Source: JBBSDP01 sp963754335
GTDB lineage: Bacteria > Planctomycetota > Phycisphaerae > Tepidisphaerales > Tepidisphaeraceae
Reading direction: 5' to 3'
NCBI GenBank assembly: GCA_963754335.1
Contig: CAVWFQ010000004.1
Coordinates: 62,001 to 126,000, forward strand
Length of the DNA stretch: 64,000 nt
Positions within the stretch are counted from its first letter, which is position 1. The number at the start of each line of letters is the position of its first letter. Of this stretch, positions 30,404-39,017 are shown piece after piece. Made by a program: the position numbers and the translations under genes. The notes under the pieces were generated by a model. It saw nothing but the letters and a program-made list of their open reading frames with translations, did not search any database and had not been told where the DNA came from.

Positions 30404-32038
30404 ATGAGCGATAAATCACTGACATCCGGCCCCGACAAGACGCGCGTGGTCATCCTCGGCGGCGGCTTTGCCGGGGTCTACGCCGCCAAATATCTCGAGA
30501 AGGCGCTGGGGTCGCGCGGGCGCGAGTGGGTGGAGATCGCGCTGGTCGCTCGGGAAAATTATCTCGTCTTTCAGCCGATGCTCCCCGAAATCATCGGCGG
30601 GCATATCGACCTCCTTCATGCAATCAGTCCGATCCGTCGACTGGCTCGGCACACGCGTCTGTTCACGCGCGAAATCGAGTCGATCGACCTGGCCGCCCGG
30701 AACGTTACGCTCGCTGCGGGATTTCGGCCGAAGCGGCAGGTTTTGCCGTTCGATCATCTCGTGATCGCGATGGGGACGATCCTCGATTACGCGAAAGTGC
30801 CCGGTTCGCGCGAGCACGCCCTCCCTTTCAAATACCTCGGCGATGCCCTGCGCCTGCGCAATCAGCTCGTACGATCTTTGGAAGAAGCCGACAACGAGCC
30901 GGACCAGGCCGAACGCCGGAAACTGCTGACGTTCGTCGTGGGCGGCGGCGGCTTTTCCGGCGTGGAATGCGCGGCGGAAGTGAACGAATTTCTCAAGCAC
31001 GCCGCCCCCAATTATCAGATGATCGCCCCGGGCGATTTTCGTGTCGTGCTCCTCCAGAGCGCGGACCGGATATTGCCCGAGCTGAAGGAGGGCCTCGCCC
31101 ATTTCGCGCATCGCATTCTCGAGAAGCGCGGCATGGAGATCCGTCTGAACACGCGCCTCAAGGCGGTCACCGCCAATCAGGCGATCGTGCAGATGAAGGG
31201 CGCGGCATCCGCTGAATCAATCGCGACGCGTACGGTCGTGACAACAGTGCCCGCCGCCACGCACCCGCTTCTGAAAACACTCGCGGTTCCGATGGAGCGG
31301 GACCGGATCAAGGTGGACGAGTTCATGGCCGTTGCAGGCACGGCCGGTCTGTGGGCGCTGGGCGATTGTGCCGCCGTCCCGCAGCGCGATGGAATGCTCT
31401 CCCCGGCGACCGCCCAGCATGCGATCCGCCAGGCGAAGACGTGCGCGTCAAATATTGCCGCCCAAATCCTGGGAGACGCGAAGAAGACGCCATTTACGTT
31501 CACCGGCCTGGGCAAGCTCGGATCGCTGGGCCGCGGATCGGCCGTCGCGGAAATCCTGGGGATTAAGCTCTCCGGCCTGTTCGCCTGGTTTCTCTGGCGG
31601 ACGATTTACCTGGGAAAATTCCCGGGGCTCGATCGCCAGGTCCGAATCGCTTCCGACTGGACGCTCGATCTGTTTCTGCCGCGCGACATCACCGAGGTCC
31701 GCATCTTCAAGCCGGACGAAGTCCTCGCCGAGCATTTTGAGGCGGGGGAAATGGTCTTCGAGCAGGGGGATTTTGGGGACAAGATCTACTTCATTCGAAG
31801 CGGCGAGGCCGAAACGATCAAGGACGGGCAGACGGTTGCGCAATTTGGCCCTGAGGGCGTTTTTGGTGAAATCGCCCTGATCTCGAATAGGCCGCGGATC
31901 GCCAGCATTCGCGCCAGGACGGCCCTTGATGTAGTGAGCGTTAATCGTCAGGCATTCGGGCACCTTTTCTCACACGTGCCCGGTGTCAAGTTGACAATGC
32001 AGCAGATAATGGCCAAACATCTGAATACAGCCCCATAG
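30404..32038 (+). CDS. Type II NADH dehydrogenase fused to a cyclic-nucleotide-binding domain
   Basis: 544 residues from the ATG at 30404; the frame runs open further upstream only through repeats. The N-terminal 430 residues form an NDH-2 type FAD/NAD oxidoreductase: first dinucleotide fold VVILGGGFAGVYAAKYLEKA, second fold TFVVGGGGFSGVECAAEV, GTAGLWALGDCAAVP near the flavin, and PATAQHAIRQAKTCASNIA. It would pass electrons from NADH to quinone without proton pumping. The C-terminal 110 residues read as a cNMP domain: GEMVFEQGDFGDKIYFIRSG, EGVFGEIALISNRPRIASIR, VVSVNRQAFGHLF. It has no helix-turn-helix, so the domain should regulate the enzyme. The frame is intact. Confidence 0.92.
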   Translation: MSDKSLTSGPDKTRVVILGGGFAGVYAAKYLEKALGSRGREWVEIALVARENYLVFQPMLPEIIGGHIDLLHAISPIRRLARHTRLFTREIESIDLAARNVTLAAGFRPKRQVLPFDHLVIAMGTILDYAKVPGSREHALPFKYLGDALRLRNQLVRSLEEADNEPDQAERRKLLTFVVGGGGFSGVECAAEVNEFLKHAAPNYQMIAPGDFRVVLLQSADRILPELKEGLAHFAHRILEKRGMEIRLNTRLKAVTANQAIVQMKGAASAESIATRTVVTTVPAATHPLLKTLAVPMERDRIKVDEFMAVAGTAGLWALGDCAAVPQRDGMLSPATAQHAIRQAKTCASNIAAQILGDAKKTPFTFTGLGKLGSLGRGSAVAEILGIKLSGLFAWFLWRTIYLGKFPGLDRQVRIASDWTLDLFLPRDITEVRIFKPDEVLAEHFEAGEMVFEQGDFGDKIYFIRSGEAETIKDGQTVAQFGPEGVFGEIALISNRPRIASIRARTALDVVSVNRQAFGHLFSHVPGVKLTMQQIMAKHLNTAP

Positions 32039-32183
32039 GCGGCGAAATTCACACGCCATATGACAAGAGAACTGGAGGATTCGATGCACTCGGAAAGATG
32101 TAAGCCGCTTTGGATCAATGGTTTGTTTGCCAAGGTGTGTGGATCTTATTAGAAATCGATTTTGATTGTTCTTGCATCTTGCG

Positions 32184-32211
32184 TTGCTTGTGGTATCCTC
32201 CTCTTGATAAT
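32184..32211 (+). promoter_or_regulatory. Candidate promoter for the first PEP-CTERM gene
   Basis: TTGCTT (32184-32189), 16-base spacer, GATAAT (32206-32211), 43 bases before the ATG at 32255. GAGGAG lies at the ribosome site. Confidence 0.45.
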
Positions 32212-32254
32212 CCTAGCAATGGGCACGGGCACTGTTTTTCGTGAGGAGAGTCAA

Positions 32255-33028
32255 ATGAATCGGTTTTTGGCATTGTTTGCGGCATCAGGGGTGGGAATCG
32301 CCGGCTCGGCGATGGGATCGACGATTACTGTTTATCCGGTGAATGACGGTTTCGAGACGCCGAATCTTTCCGGCGGCTACGCGTATTTCACTCAGGCACC
32401 AATTTCGACCACGCCGGCGGCACAGCTTGGATGGACTTTTGCCGGGGGCAGTGGCATCGCCGCAAGTGGAAGTGGATTTGGTGTCGCGAACGCTGCGAAC
32501 ATCAATAACAATCCGAACGGCGGCGACACATATAGCAATGGCAAGAGCACCAATGACGGGGCCGGGCAGGCGGCGGTTATCCAGGGTGGAGACGGAACGG
32601 TTTACGACCCGAACGCCGTTACTCCGGACGTGCACGCTGTGAGCCTTTATCAGAGCGTTATCCTTCCCGTTGGAACTACAAGTGCCATTTTGAGTTTCTC
32701 CGACGAAGGCCGTCATGCGGCCAGCGGATACGGAAGCGATAATGGCATCGTGGTTTACGTCGATGGCTCGCTTGTGACAAGCGGCGGTACTGTGGCAGCT
32801 CCGCTTTTTCCATCGCCAACGAGTAACACTTTCGGAGTTGTGACTATTCCGCTTACATTGGGCCCAGGGTCGCACAAGATTGCCTTCGCCGGCGACAATA
32901 CTTTGGGAGGGGATGCGACCAGCTTTGTCGATAGCGTTTCGGTCGTCGCGACGACCCCTGAGCCTGCAAGCGTAACTCTGCTCGGATGTGGGGCTTTGGG
33001 CTTACTCGCCCGTCGTCGACGCGCTTGA
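32255..33028 (+). CDS. PEP-CTERM sorting-domain protein 1
   Basis: 257 residues; the ATG at 32255 has GAGGAG nine bases upstream. Signal peptide NRFLALFAASGVGIAGSAMG. The body is Gly/Asn/Thr/Ser rich and looks like a beta-sandwich (DGFETPNLSGGYAYF at the start, GSHKIAFAGDNTLGGDATSF near the end). The C-terminus has the PEP-CTERM signal: TPEPASVTLLGCGALGLLAR, then RRR. Such proteins are exported, processed by an exosortase and attached to the envelope or exopolysaccharide. A rho-independent terminator follows. No exosortase gene is in the window. Confidence 0.9.
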   Translation: MNRFLALFAASGVGIAGSAMGSTITVYPVNDGFETPNLSGGYAYFTQAPISTTPAAQLGWTFAGGSGIAASGSGFGVANAANINNNPNGGDTYSNGKSTNDGAGQAAVIQGGDGTVYDPNAVTPDVHAVSLYQSVILPVGTTSAILSFSDEGRHAASGYGSDNGIVVYVDGSLVTSGGTVAAPLFPSPTSNTFGVVTIPLTLGPGSHKIAFAGDNTLGGDATSFVDSVSVVATTPEPASVTLLGCGALGLLARRRRA

Positions 33029-33059
33029 TCACTTCATCACATTGAGTTTCGCTGAATAA

Positions 33060-33087
33060 CCCTCGGCTTACCCGCCGGGGGTTTTTT
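33060..33087 (+). terminator. Rho-independent terminator after PEP-CTERM 1
   Basis: Stem CCCTCGGC / GCCGGGGG (one G-T pair) around the loop TTACCC, followed directly by six T. Confidence 0.85.
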
Positions 33088-33111
33088 AATTGGTGTGCCG
33101 CAGAGAAATAT

Positions 33112-33345
33112 TTATCCGATTATGCAATCGGCTCGGGCGACTCTTCCAGAACTCCAAGCGTGTGGGGTCGGACCGGGATAATTTCTGATAAGTGCAGCAT
33201 TGACCTGATCGAAAAAACGCTTCCAATCTTTTCGCGATTGGATCGGCTCACTCAGCGGCGAAGCCGCTGTTCTAATCGGGCTTTCCGGCGACAATTTTCG
33301 AACGTTAAATAATCGTAATCGTGACATCCCGGCAGATAATGACAA
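33112..33345 (-). pseudogene. Remnant of a pdxH-like gene (C-terminal half)
   Basis: One frame reads FNVRKLSPESPIRTAASPLS and then EPIQSRKDWKRFFDQV and NYPG, matching FNQRPLESRIGAAASPQS and what follows in the intact pdxH of this window. A shifted frame at 33112-33180 reads DPTRLEFWKSRPSRLHNR, matching the PdxH C-terminal motif. The segment between them (the conserved PxxWGGYR) is missing. It lies between the two PEP-CTERM genes. Loss of the core motif makes this true decay, unlike the single-base breaks elsewhere. Confidence 0.75.
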
Positions 33346-33368
33346 CGCCGCAAAATTTCAGAATTCGC

Positions 33369-33397
33369 TTGCATTCGATTAGTCCTTGGCTTACATT
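33369..33397 (+). promoter_or_regulatory. Candidate promoter for the second PEP-CTERM gene
   Basis: TTGCAT (33369-33374), 17-base spacer, TACATT (33392-33397), about 80 bases before the GTG start. It rests on consensus match only. Confidence 0.35.
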
Positions 33398-33479
33398 TAT
33401 GTCGTTAGTCGACAAATCTGGGTGTTGAGGTGGAAAATCTGCGGCACATTTCGTCCTTGAGACGAGGAGAAATCTCAAA

Positions 33480-34637
33480 GTGTTGGATCTGGCGAAAAAT
33501 CAATCGTTACGGGTTTTAATTGTCGCTTCCATGCCCGTTTTAGGTGCTGGTTTTGTGAACGGCGCGGTCATCGTCCAAAACAACAGTTTTGAGACGGTGA
33601 CGCCGGGAACTACCGACGGCAACGGATATGCGAATCAAGGGCTTAATGCCGACACGGCCAACGCCGATTGGATCACACCGACTAACGGCGGAAACAACAC
33701 GATTAGCCAGCCGTTTGCAAATGGGCATCCGATTCCGGATGGCTCTCATGTCGCATTCGTTCAGGGATCGGGCAGCATCTCGCAAGTCATCGGCGGGCTT
33801 GATCCAACCAAGCAATATACGGTCACCTATTTTGTCAATGAGCGCGGATACAATAACGGGACCGCGCCGATCTCTAGCACATCGGCTTCTTTAAATAACA
33901 ATTCCACTTCGTCCGCCGTTCAAAATATTACAACGACGGACCAATACCGCCGAATTGTCAGCGGACCGCTTTCGGTTTCGGGCGCTTCCTCAACCCTCGC
34001 GCTGAACGCGATCGGCGTGCAAGGCGATAATTCACTTCTCCTGGACAACGTGTCCATCACCCGCGCCGTACCGGCGATCGCCAACAACGGATTCGAAAGT
34101 AACGTACTTGGGAATGGTCATTTCGTGGAAGGTGCGGCTCCAGCCGGTTGGACGTCCACCGGCGGCGCGGGCCAGATCTCGGATGGCAGCGCCTATGGCG
34201 GCCCAAACGTTCTTGAAGGCAGCCAGGCCGCTCTGCTCAAAGGCAATGCCAATCTCTCGCAGAGCATCTCTGGCTTCGAGCCCGGTGTGACCTATTCGCT
34301 AAGCTACGATCTGGTCGCTCGCCAGAACAATGGCCTGCAATTGTCCACTTTCGACGTCTATCTGGATGGCGTTTTGATTGCGAGTCCGGAGGCAATTGAC
34401 TCCTCCGTCCTTACACAATGGACGGACACGACAACCAATAATTTTTCCGTTACGACCGGTGGTCCGCATACGCTTGAGTTCGTGAACGTTACCAATGCGA
34501 ATAACGCCGGCGGTGACAATTCCGTTTTCCTTGACGACGTTCACTTCAATTTCGTTGCAGAAGCGCCGGAGCCCGCGTCAATCGCAACACTGGCGATTAG
34601 CGCGGTAGGACTGCTGGCCCGTCGATGTCGCGACTGA
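33480..34637 (+). CDS. PEP-CTERM sorting-domain protein 2 with two beta-sandwich repeats
   Basis: 385 residues from GTG 33480; GAGGAG lies ten bases upstream. Signal peptide LRVLIVASMPVLGAGFVNGA. Two related domains follow: the first opens VIVQNNSFETVTPGTTDGNG and contains GSGSISQVIGGLDPTKQYTV; the second opens AIANNGFESNVLGNGHFVEG and contains GNANLSQSISGFEPGVTYSL. Each ends near DNSLLLDNVSI or DNSVFLDDVHF, a galactose-binding-like pattern. The C-terminus has the PEP-CTERM signal (APEPASIATLAISAVGLLAR, then RCRD). It is probably an exported, surface-linked, sugar-binding protein. It is distinct from PEP-CTERM 1 in its middle part. Confidence 0.88.
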   Translation: MLDLAKNQSLRVLIVASMPVLGAGFVNGAVIVQNNSFETVTPGTTDGNGYANQGLNADTANADWITPTNGGNNTISQPFANGHPIPDGSHVAFVQGSGSISQVIGGLDPTKQYTVTYFVNERGYNNGTAPISSTSASLNNNSTSSAVQNITTTDQYRRIVSGPLSVSGASSTLALNAIGVQGDNSLLLDNVSITRAVPAIANNGFESNVLGNGHFVEGAAPAGWTSTGGAGQISDGSAYGGPNVLEGSQAALLKGNANLSQSISGFEPGVTYSLSYDLVARQNNGLQLSTFDVYLDGVLIASPEAIDSSVLTQWTDTTTNNFSVTTGGPHTLEFVNVTNANNAGGDNSVFLDDVHFNFVAEAPEPASIATLAISAVGLLARRCRD

Positions 34638-34891
34638 TTTTGTGGCCCAATCTGATTTCTCCTCTCTCGGTTCATGAGCCGAACAGTTCTTGCGCAGTTC
34701 ATGTGCAGAAAATTCCTTCCCTGTTGCGAAAATTTATCGCCTGCCAGCGCCAACGGTTAGGTTCCAAAACGTAAAGTTTAGTCTATATAGAAGATCTCTC
34801 GCTTTTGCACATTTCTCGCGCAAAGCTCACCGATCAGGGTCCTGTGGACCCGGATTGCCCGCTCGATCGGATTGTTATCGAACTACATCCC

Positions 34892-35964
34892 CTACGCATG
34901 CGCCGCCGCCGGCTCCAGCGCCAGGTTCCACTTGCGTCCCTTGCGGCTCTTCCAGCCGGCCTTGTGATAGGCGTAGCCGACGATCAGCGGGACGGCGAGC
35001 GTCGCTTCGCTGAAGACCATCTGCTCGTAAACCGTATCGACCTTGCCCCAACTGCTGGCTTCCTTGAGCGTGCTGCCGGAGAGCGCGCCGTCGCGGACGT
35101 CGGCGACCGTGATCTGGATCGGCGTACTTGTGCATCGGGGCTTCGTTGCCGAGCACCTCGGCGGCCACGACGATGTCCTGCGCGAAGTTCTTCGGGACGC
35201 CGCCGCCGATCATGAACAGGCCGGTCTCGGCGTTCTTGATCTTGAGCTGCGTCAGTTCGTAAAAGTCCTTGCCGCTGTCGAAGCTGACTTTGGGCTGATC
35301 GCCGCGGGCGTGCTGGTGGGCGACGATGCCGAAGCCGGCCGAGCAGTCGCTGAAGGCGGGGATGAAGATCGGGACTTCCTTCTTGTACGCTTCGTAGATG
35401 ATGCTGTCGGCGCACTTGGGTCCGCCATTGCGGTCGAGGTACGCGCCCATCTCGCGGAGGATTTCGCCGCGAGCTGTAGGGACGCGGCTCGAGTTCGTCG
35501 AAGATCTTCTGCGTGGTTTCGTCGCAGACGCGCAGTTCTTCTTCGTCGATGAACGTGTCGTAGATGCGGTCGATCATCAGGTCGCGCAGCTCGCCGTCGC
35601 GGGTGCCGCTCTTGAAATCGTCGTCGGCGATGTAGTGCTTGAAGCCGAGGGCTTCGAAGAAATCCTGGTCGACGATGTTGGCGCCGGTGCAGACGATGGC
35701 GTCGACCATGTTGTTGCGGATCATGTCGACGAAGACCTTCTTCAGGCCGGCGCTGATGAGCGAGCCGGCCAGGCAAAGGATCACGCCGCACTCGGTGTCG
35801 CGGAGCATGCGGTCGTAGATGTCGGCGGCGCGATGCAGGTCGCGGGCGCTGAACGCCATGTGCTGCATGGCATCGACGAGGGGGACGACATTGTGCTTGG
35901 TGATGTCGATATGCTCGATCGTCTTGCCGAGAAATTCTTTCTTCTGATTCTTGCTGGCTGCCAT
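34892..35964 (-). CDS. Deoxyhypusine-synthase-like protein (two frame breaks)
   Basis: The ATG at 35964 has GGAGGT upstream on the coding strand. Motifs of the DHS family: DAMQHMAFSARDLHRAADIY, VILCLAGSLISAGLKKVF, AIVCTGANIVDQDFFEALG, then KEVPIFIPAFSDCSAGFG, and FMIGGGVPKNFAQD with the NAD-binding glycines. One extra base near 35467 and one near 35120 (ATCGGCGTAC on the plus strand) break the frame. Repaired, the end is KWNLALEPAAAHA at 34892 and the length is 356. In eukaryotes and archaea the enzyme modifies eIF5A using spermidine. Bacterial members have no such target and are thought to make polyamines such as homospermidine. Confidence 0.85.
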
Positions 35965-36431
35965 GAGACACCTCCAATTGTTGTTTAAAACCAAAACCAT
36001 CAACGCAGAAAGCCACCGCGATCCGCTACGGTGTGCACCTCTTCAAGGGATGCACCCGCCATTGCGGATTGGGGTGGCTTTGACGCCCGTGATTTTGACA
36101 AATTGTAGACGCAGGTCAAGTGCGATCGAAGCCGATTATACAAAATCTTCGTCGCTCTAACCTGATCTGAATAAATCATCTTGATCTGCGCAGTTGTGAC
36201 GCGGAGATCTCAGGCGTAACATGCGGGCGATCCATGGATGCAAAGGGAAAAAATCGGGCACGGCTTGCTCTGCGCACGAGCGCGCGTTCGGACAGGGCTC
36301 CGTCAAACGAGCCGAAGTGCCGGCGGAGCCAGTTGGAGAAGATCTAATCGCGGTGGCGAGTGAAGTGGCAAGTGAAGTGATTGGGCCGGTTCAGCCCGCG
36401 CCGCAAACTCTTCGCGTCCGATTCGCCGCCA
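35965..36431. other. 467-base gap between divergent DHS-like and UDG genes
   Basis: No gene is supported. Short open frames here have no start signals or recognisable content. It should hold the promoters of both flanking genes, but no clear pair of boxes stands out. Confidence 0.4.
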
Positions 36432-37067
36432 ATGCCGAGCACTCCATCGCTTGCGCCGGCGCCGATACAGATTCCGTTCAGTGCTCCGACGCTCGACATC
36501 GACGAGAAGCGGCGTCGTCTGATCGCGATGGACAGCAATGAGGTGAGCGTCTGCACGAAGTGCAGACTGTGCGAGACGCGAACGCGGACCGTCTTCGGAG
36601 AAGGGGACCCCGACGCGAAGGTTTTCTTTATCGGCGAGGGCCCCGGCGAGAACGAAGATTTGCAGGGCCGGCCGTTTGTCGGGCGGGCCGGGGAACTTTT
36701 GAACAAGATGATCCTGGCGATGGGTTTCCGCCGCGAGCAGGTTTTTATCGCGAATATCGTCAAATGCCGGCCGCCGGGCAATCGCGTTCCCGCGCCCGAT
36801 GAAGTGGAGACCTGCACTCCCTATCTCGAACGACAGTTGGAAATCATCCGGCCGAAAGTCATCGTGACACTCGGACACCCCGCGGCGCGGTACATGCTGC
36901 AAACCAAAACAGCGATGGGGCGTTTGCGCGGCCAATTTTATGAATGGCGCGGCATCAAGCTGATGCCGACGTTCCATCCCGCCTACGTATTGCGCCAGTA
37001 CACCGAAGAGACACGAGCCGCGGTATGGAGCGACCTGAAACAGGTCATGAACCTGATCAAAGGGTGA
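36432..37067 (+). CDS. Family 4 uracil-DNA glycosylase (iron-sulfur)
   Basis: 211 residues from the ATG at 36432; a later ATG (36531) would remove a Pro-rich N-terminus and is also possible. Motif 1 is IGEGPGENEDLQGRPFVGRA, motif 2 is the C-terminal TFHPAYVLR, and NIVKCRPPGNR lies between. Four cysteines for a 4Fe-4S cluster are visible: two in VCTKC, one in VKCRPP and one in ETCTPYL. It removes uracil from DNA. The form fits family 4 better than family 5. The reading frame is intact. Confidence 0.9.
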   Translation: MPSTPSLAPAPIQIPFSAPTLDIDEKRRRLIAMDSNEVSVCTKCRLCETRTRTVFGEGDPDAKVFFIGEGPGENEDLQGRPFVGRAGELLNKMILAMGFRREQVFIANIVKCRPPGNRVPAPDEVETCTPYLERQLEIIRPKVIVTLGHPAARYMLQTKTAMGRLRGQFYEWRGIKLMPTFHPAYVLRQYTEETRAAVWSDLKQVMNLIKG

Positions 37068-37372
37068 TCGCTGGCGCCGCGGTTGCGAACGCGTGGCGAA
37101 TTTCTGTCGCAAAAAAATGTGAGAAAAAAAATCGGCGTCGCTTCGCGCGCGGCGATTGATTCTTTCTCCTTTGTGTTGTTGGAGTTGATTGAGTTTTTGA
37201 TTTTCAATCCGGAGGCGCATCACGCTCCGGATTCTGTCGCGGAAGAATTTTCTTCTTGCTGATCGCGCGGCAAACACTAAAGTGCGCGACGTACTGATTC
37301 ACTTGGAGAGCGGTGGGAGTTTGCCGCCGATCTGAAACTAGAAAAACGGAATTTTTCCTCTCGGCCATTGCC
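37068..37372. other. 305-base leader before dnaA with a hairpin
   Basis: It contains the near-perfect inverted repeat AATCCGGAGGCG-CATCA-CGCTCCGGATT (37206-37233), with one bulged G. No TTATCCACA-type DnaA boxes were seen by eye, and there is no AT-rich unwinding element, so there is no support for an origin here. Confidence 0.55.
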
Positions 37373-38727
37373 ATGATAACGACCACAACGCCCGCGCCGC
37401 GCGAGGCTATCTCGTCGCGTTTCGGAGTCTTCGTTTGACCCATCCGTCTGGCAGCGAATCCTTCAGAATGTTCGCGCCCAGCATCCCAGCCTGAACCGCA
37501 CCTGGTTTGACGAGATGTCGCCGCGGCAGCTGACCAACGGGGTGATCCAGGTCACCGTCGGAACTCCGGCACAGCTGAATTTCTGCCAGAGCCAGTGCCA
37601 GCAGCCGTTTACGAATGCGGCGCAGCTGGTGACCGGGCGGCTGGTTTCAGTGAGCTTTCACTGCAACAACCTGCCGCGCGGCGGCGTGTTCAATGAAGGA
37701 GACGAGCCACTCCCGCTCAATCCTGATTACGTTTTCGAACATTTCGTAACCGGCCCGTGCAATCGTCTTCCCCACGCCGCGTCGGTGGCCGTCGCCGAGC
37801 AGCCCGGCCAGGCGTACAACCCGCTGTTCATCCATGGCGGCGTCGGTCTTGGCAAAACGCATCTGCTTCAGGCCGTCTGCCAGAAGGTGCTCGAGCAGAA
37901 GCCCGACGCGCGGATCCTGTATCTCTCCTGCGATTCGTTCATCAACCAGTTCATCCTGGCGATCGAGAACGGCGACATGCATCAGTTCCGCCATCGCTAT
38001 CGCCACGTCGATCTGCTGGTGATCGACGACATCCATTTCCTGGCCGGCCGCGATCGCACGCAGGAAGAATTTTTTCACACGTTCAACACGCTCTATCAGC
38101 AGCACAAGCAGATCATCCTCTCGGCCGACTGCCCCCCCAGCGAAATCCCCGAACTGGAGGAACGGCTGGTGAGCCGGTTCAACTGGGGCCTGGTCGCGCG
38201 GATCGAAAAGCCGTGCTACGAAACCCGCGTCGCCATCCTTCAGAAAAAGGCGCGCATGCGCGGCCTGACGCTGCCCGAAGACGTGCTCTGCTACATCGCC
38301 GCCAAGGTCGAGAACAACACGCGCGAGCTGGAAGGGGCCATCACCAAGATCCAGGGAATGGGCATGCTGCAGAACGGCAGGATCGATCTGGATCTGGCCA
38401 AGGCGGCCCTCGGCGACTCGGGTACACCGCGAGCAGCGGCGCATCACCATTCAGCAGATCCTCGACGCCGTCACCAAGTATTACAACGTCCGCCTCAGCG
38501 ACCTGCAGAGCAAGAAGCGACACAAGAGCATCGCGTTTCCGCGGCAGGTCTGCATGTTCCTGGCCCGCCGGCACACGCGCTATACGCTGGAAGAAATCGG
38601 CGGATATTTCGGCGGCCGCGACCACACGACCGTCCTGCACGCCGTGCGAACCGTCGATGGGGACGCCAAGAGCGACCCGGACATCGCCAGTCAGCTCACG
38701 CAAATCGAAGGACAGCTCGCTGGGTAA
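37373..38727 (+). CDS. dnaA: Chromosomal replication initiator DnaA (two frame breaks)
   Basis: About 450 residues once repaired, the normal size. Domain I is read from ATG 37373 (TTTTPAPREAISSRFGVF) and, after one extra T near 37437 (GTTTGACCC), DPSVWQRILQNVRAQHPSLN and TWFDEM. Domain III: Walker A LFIHGGVGLGKTHLLQAV, Walker B DLLVIDDIHFLAGR, sensor 1 IILSADCPPSEIPELEERLV. An extra G near 38421 (ACTCGGGTACACC) precedes domain IV, which reads RRITIQQILDAVTKYYNVRL and the DnaA-box-binding signature GGYFGGRDHTTVLHAVRT. Next to it are repeats and a catabolic gene, not dnaN. Confidence 0.92.
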
Positions 38728-38906
38728 GCGTTTAAGAGCCCCGCGAAGCAAGCGGGCTATCTGCAAGACCGACTGACGTCTCTCGCGCACATCGGAATGT
38801 CGCCACCTCCCTCCATTTCGGAAGAGAGGTCGACGCTTTTTCGCCACAATGCGACGCTTATCGTGGTATTGGTGATCGGTGACTGAATCCGCTGCAAACA
38901 TTCCTT

Positions 38907-39010
38907 CCCCCTCTCCCAGTACTCTGGGAGAGGGTTGGGGTGAGGGTCATCCATGTCGCGCCTTGAAGACTCTCACCCCGCGCCCTCTCCCGGGGTACCG
39001 GGCGAGGGAG
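38907..39010. repeat. Compound palindrome, family B, third copy
   Basis: CCCTCTCCCAGTACTCTGGG, AGAGGGTTGGGGTGAGGG and, on the right, CTCACCCCGCGCCCTCTCCC and GGGGTACCGGGCGAGGGAG. It lies between dnaA and the cytochrome gene. Confidence 0.9.
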
Positions 39011-39017
39011 ACGATCT

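Noticed and set aside
33060..33087. Riboswitch or regulatory RNA after PEP-CTERM 1
   Set aside because: It is a short stem with a T-run directly after the stop, as expected for a terminator.
37068..37372. Replication origin upstream of dnaA
   Set aside because: No DnaA boxes or AT-rich element were visible, and the usual neighbours are absent.
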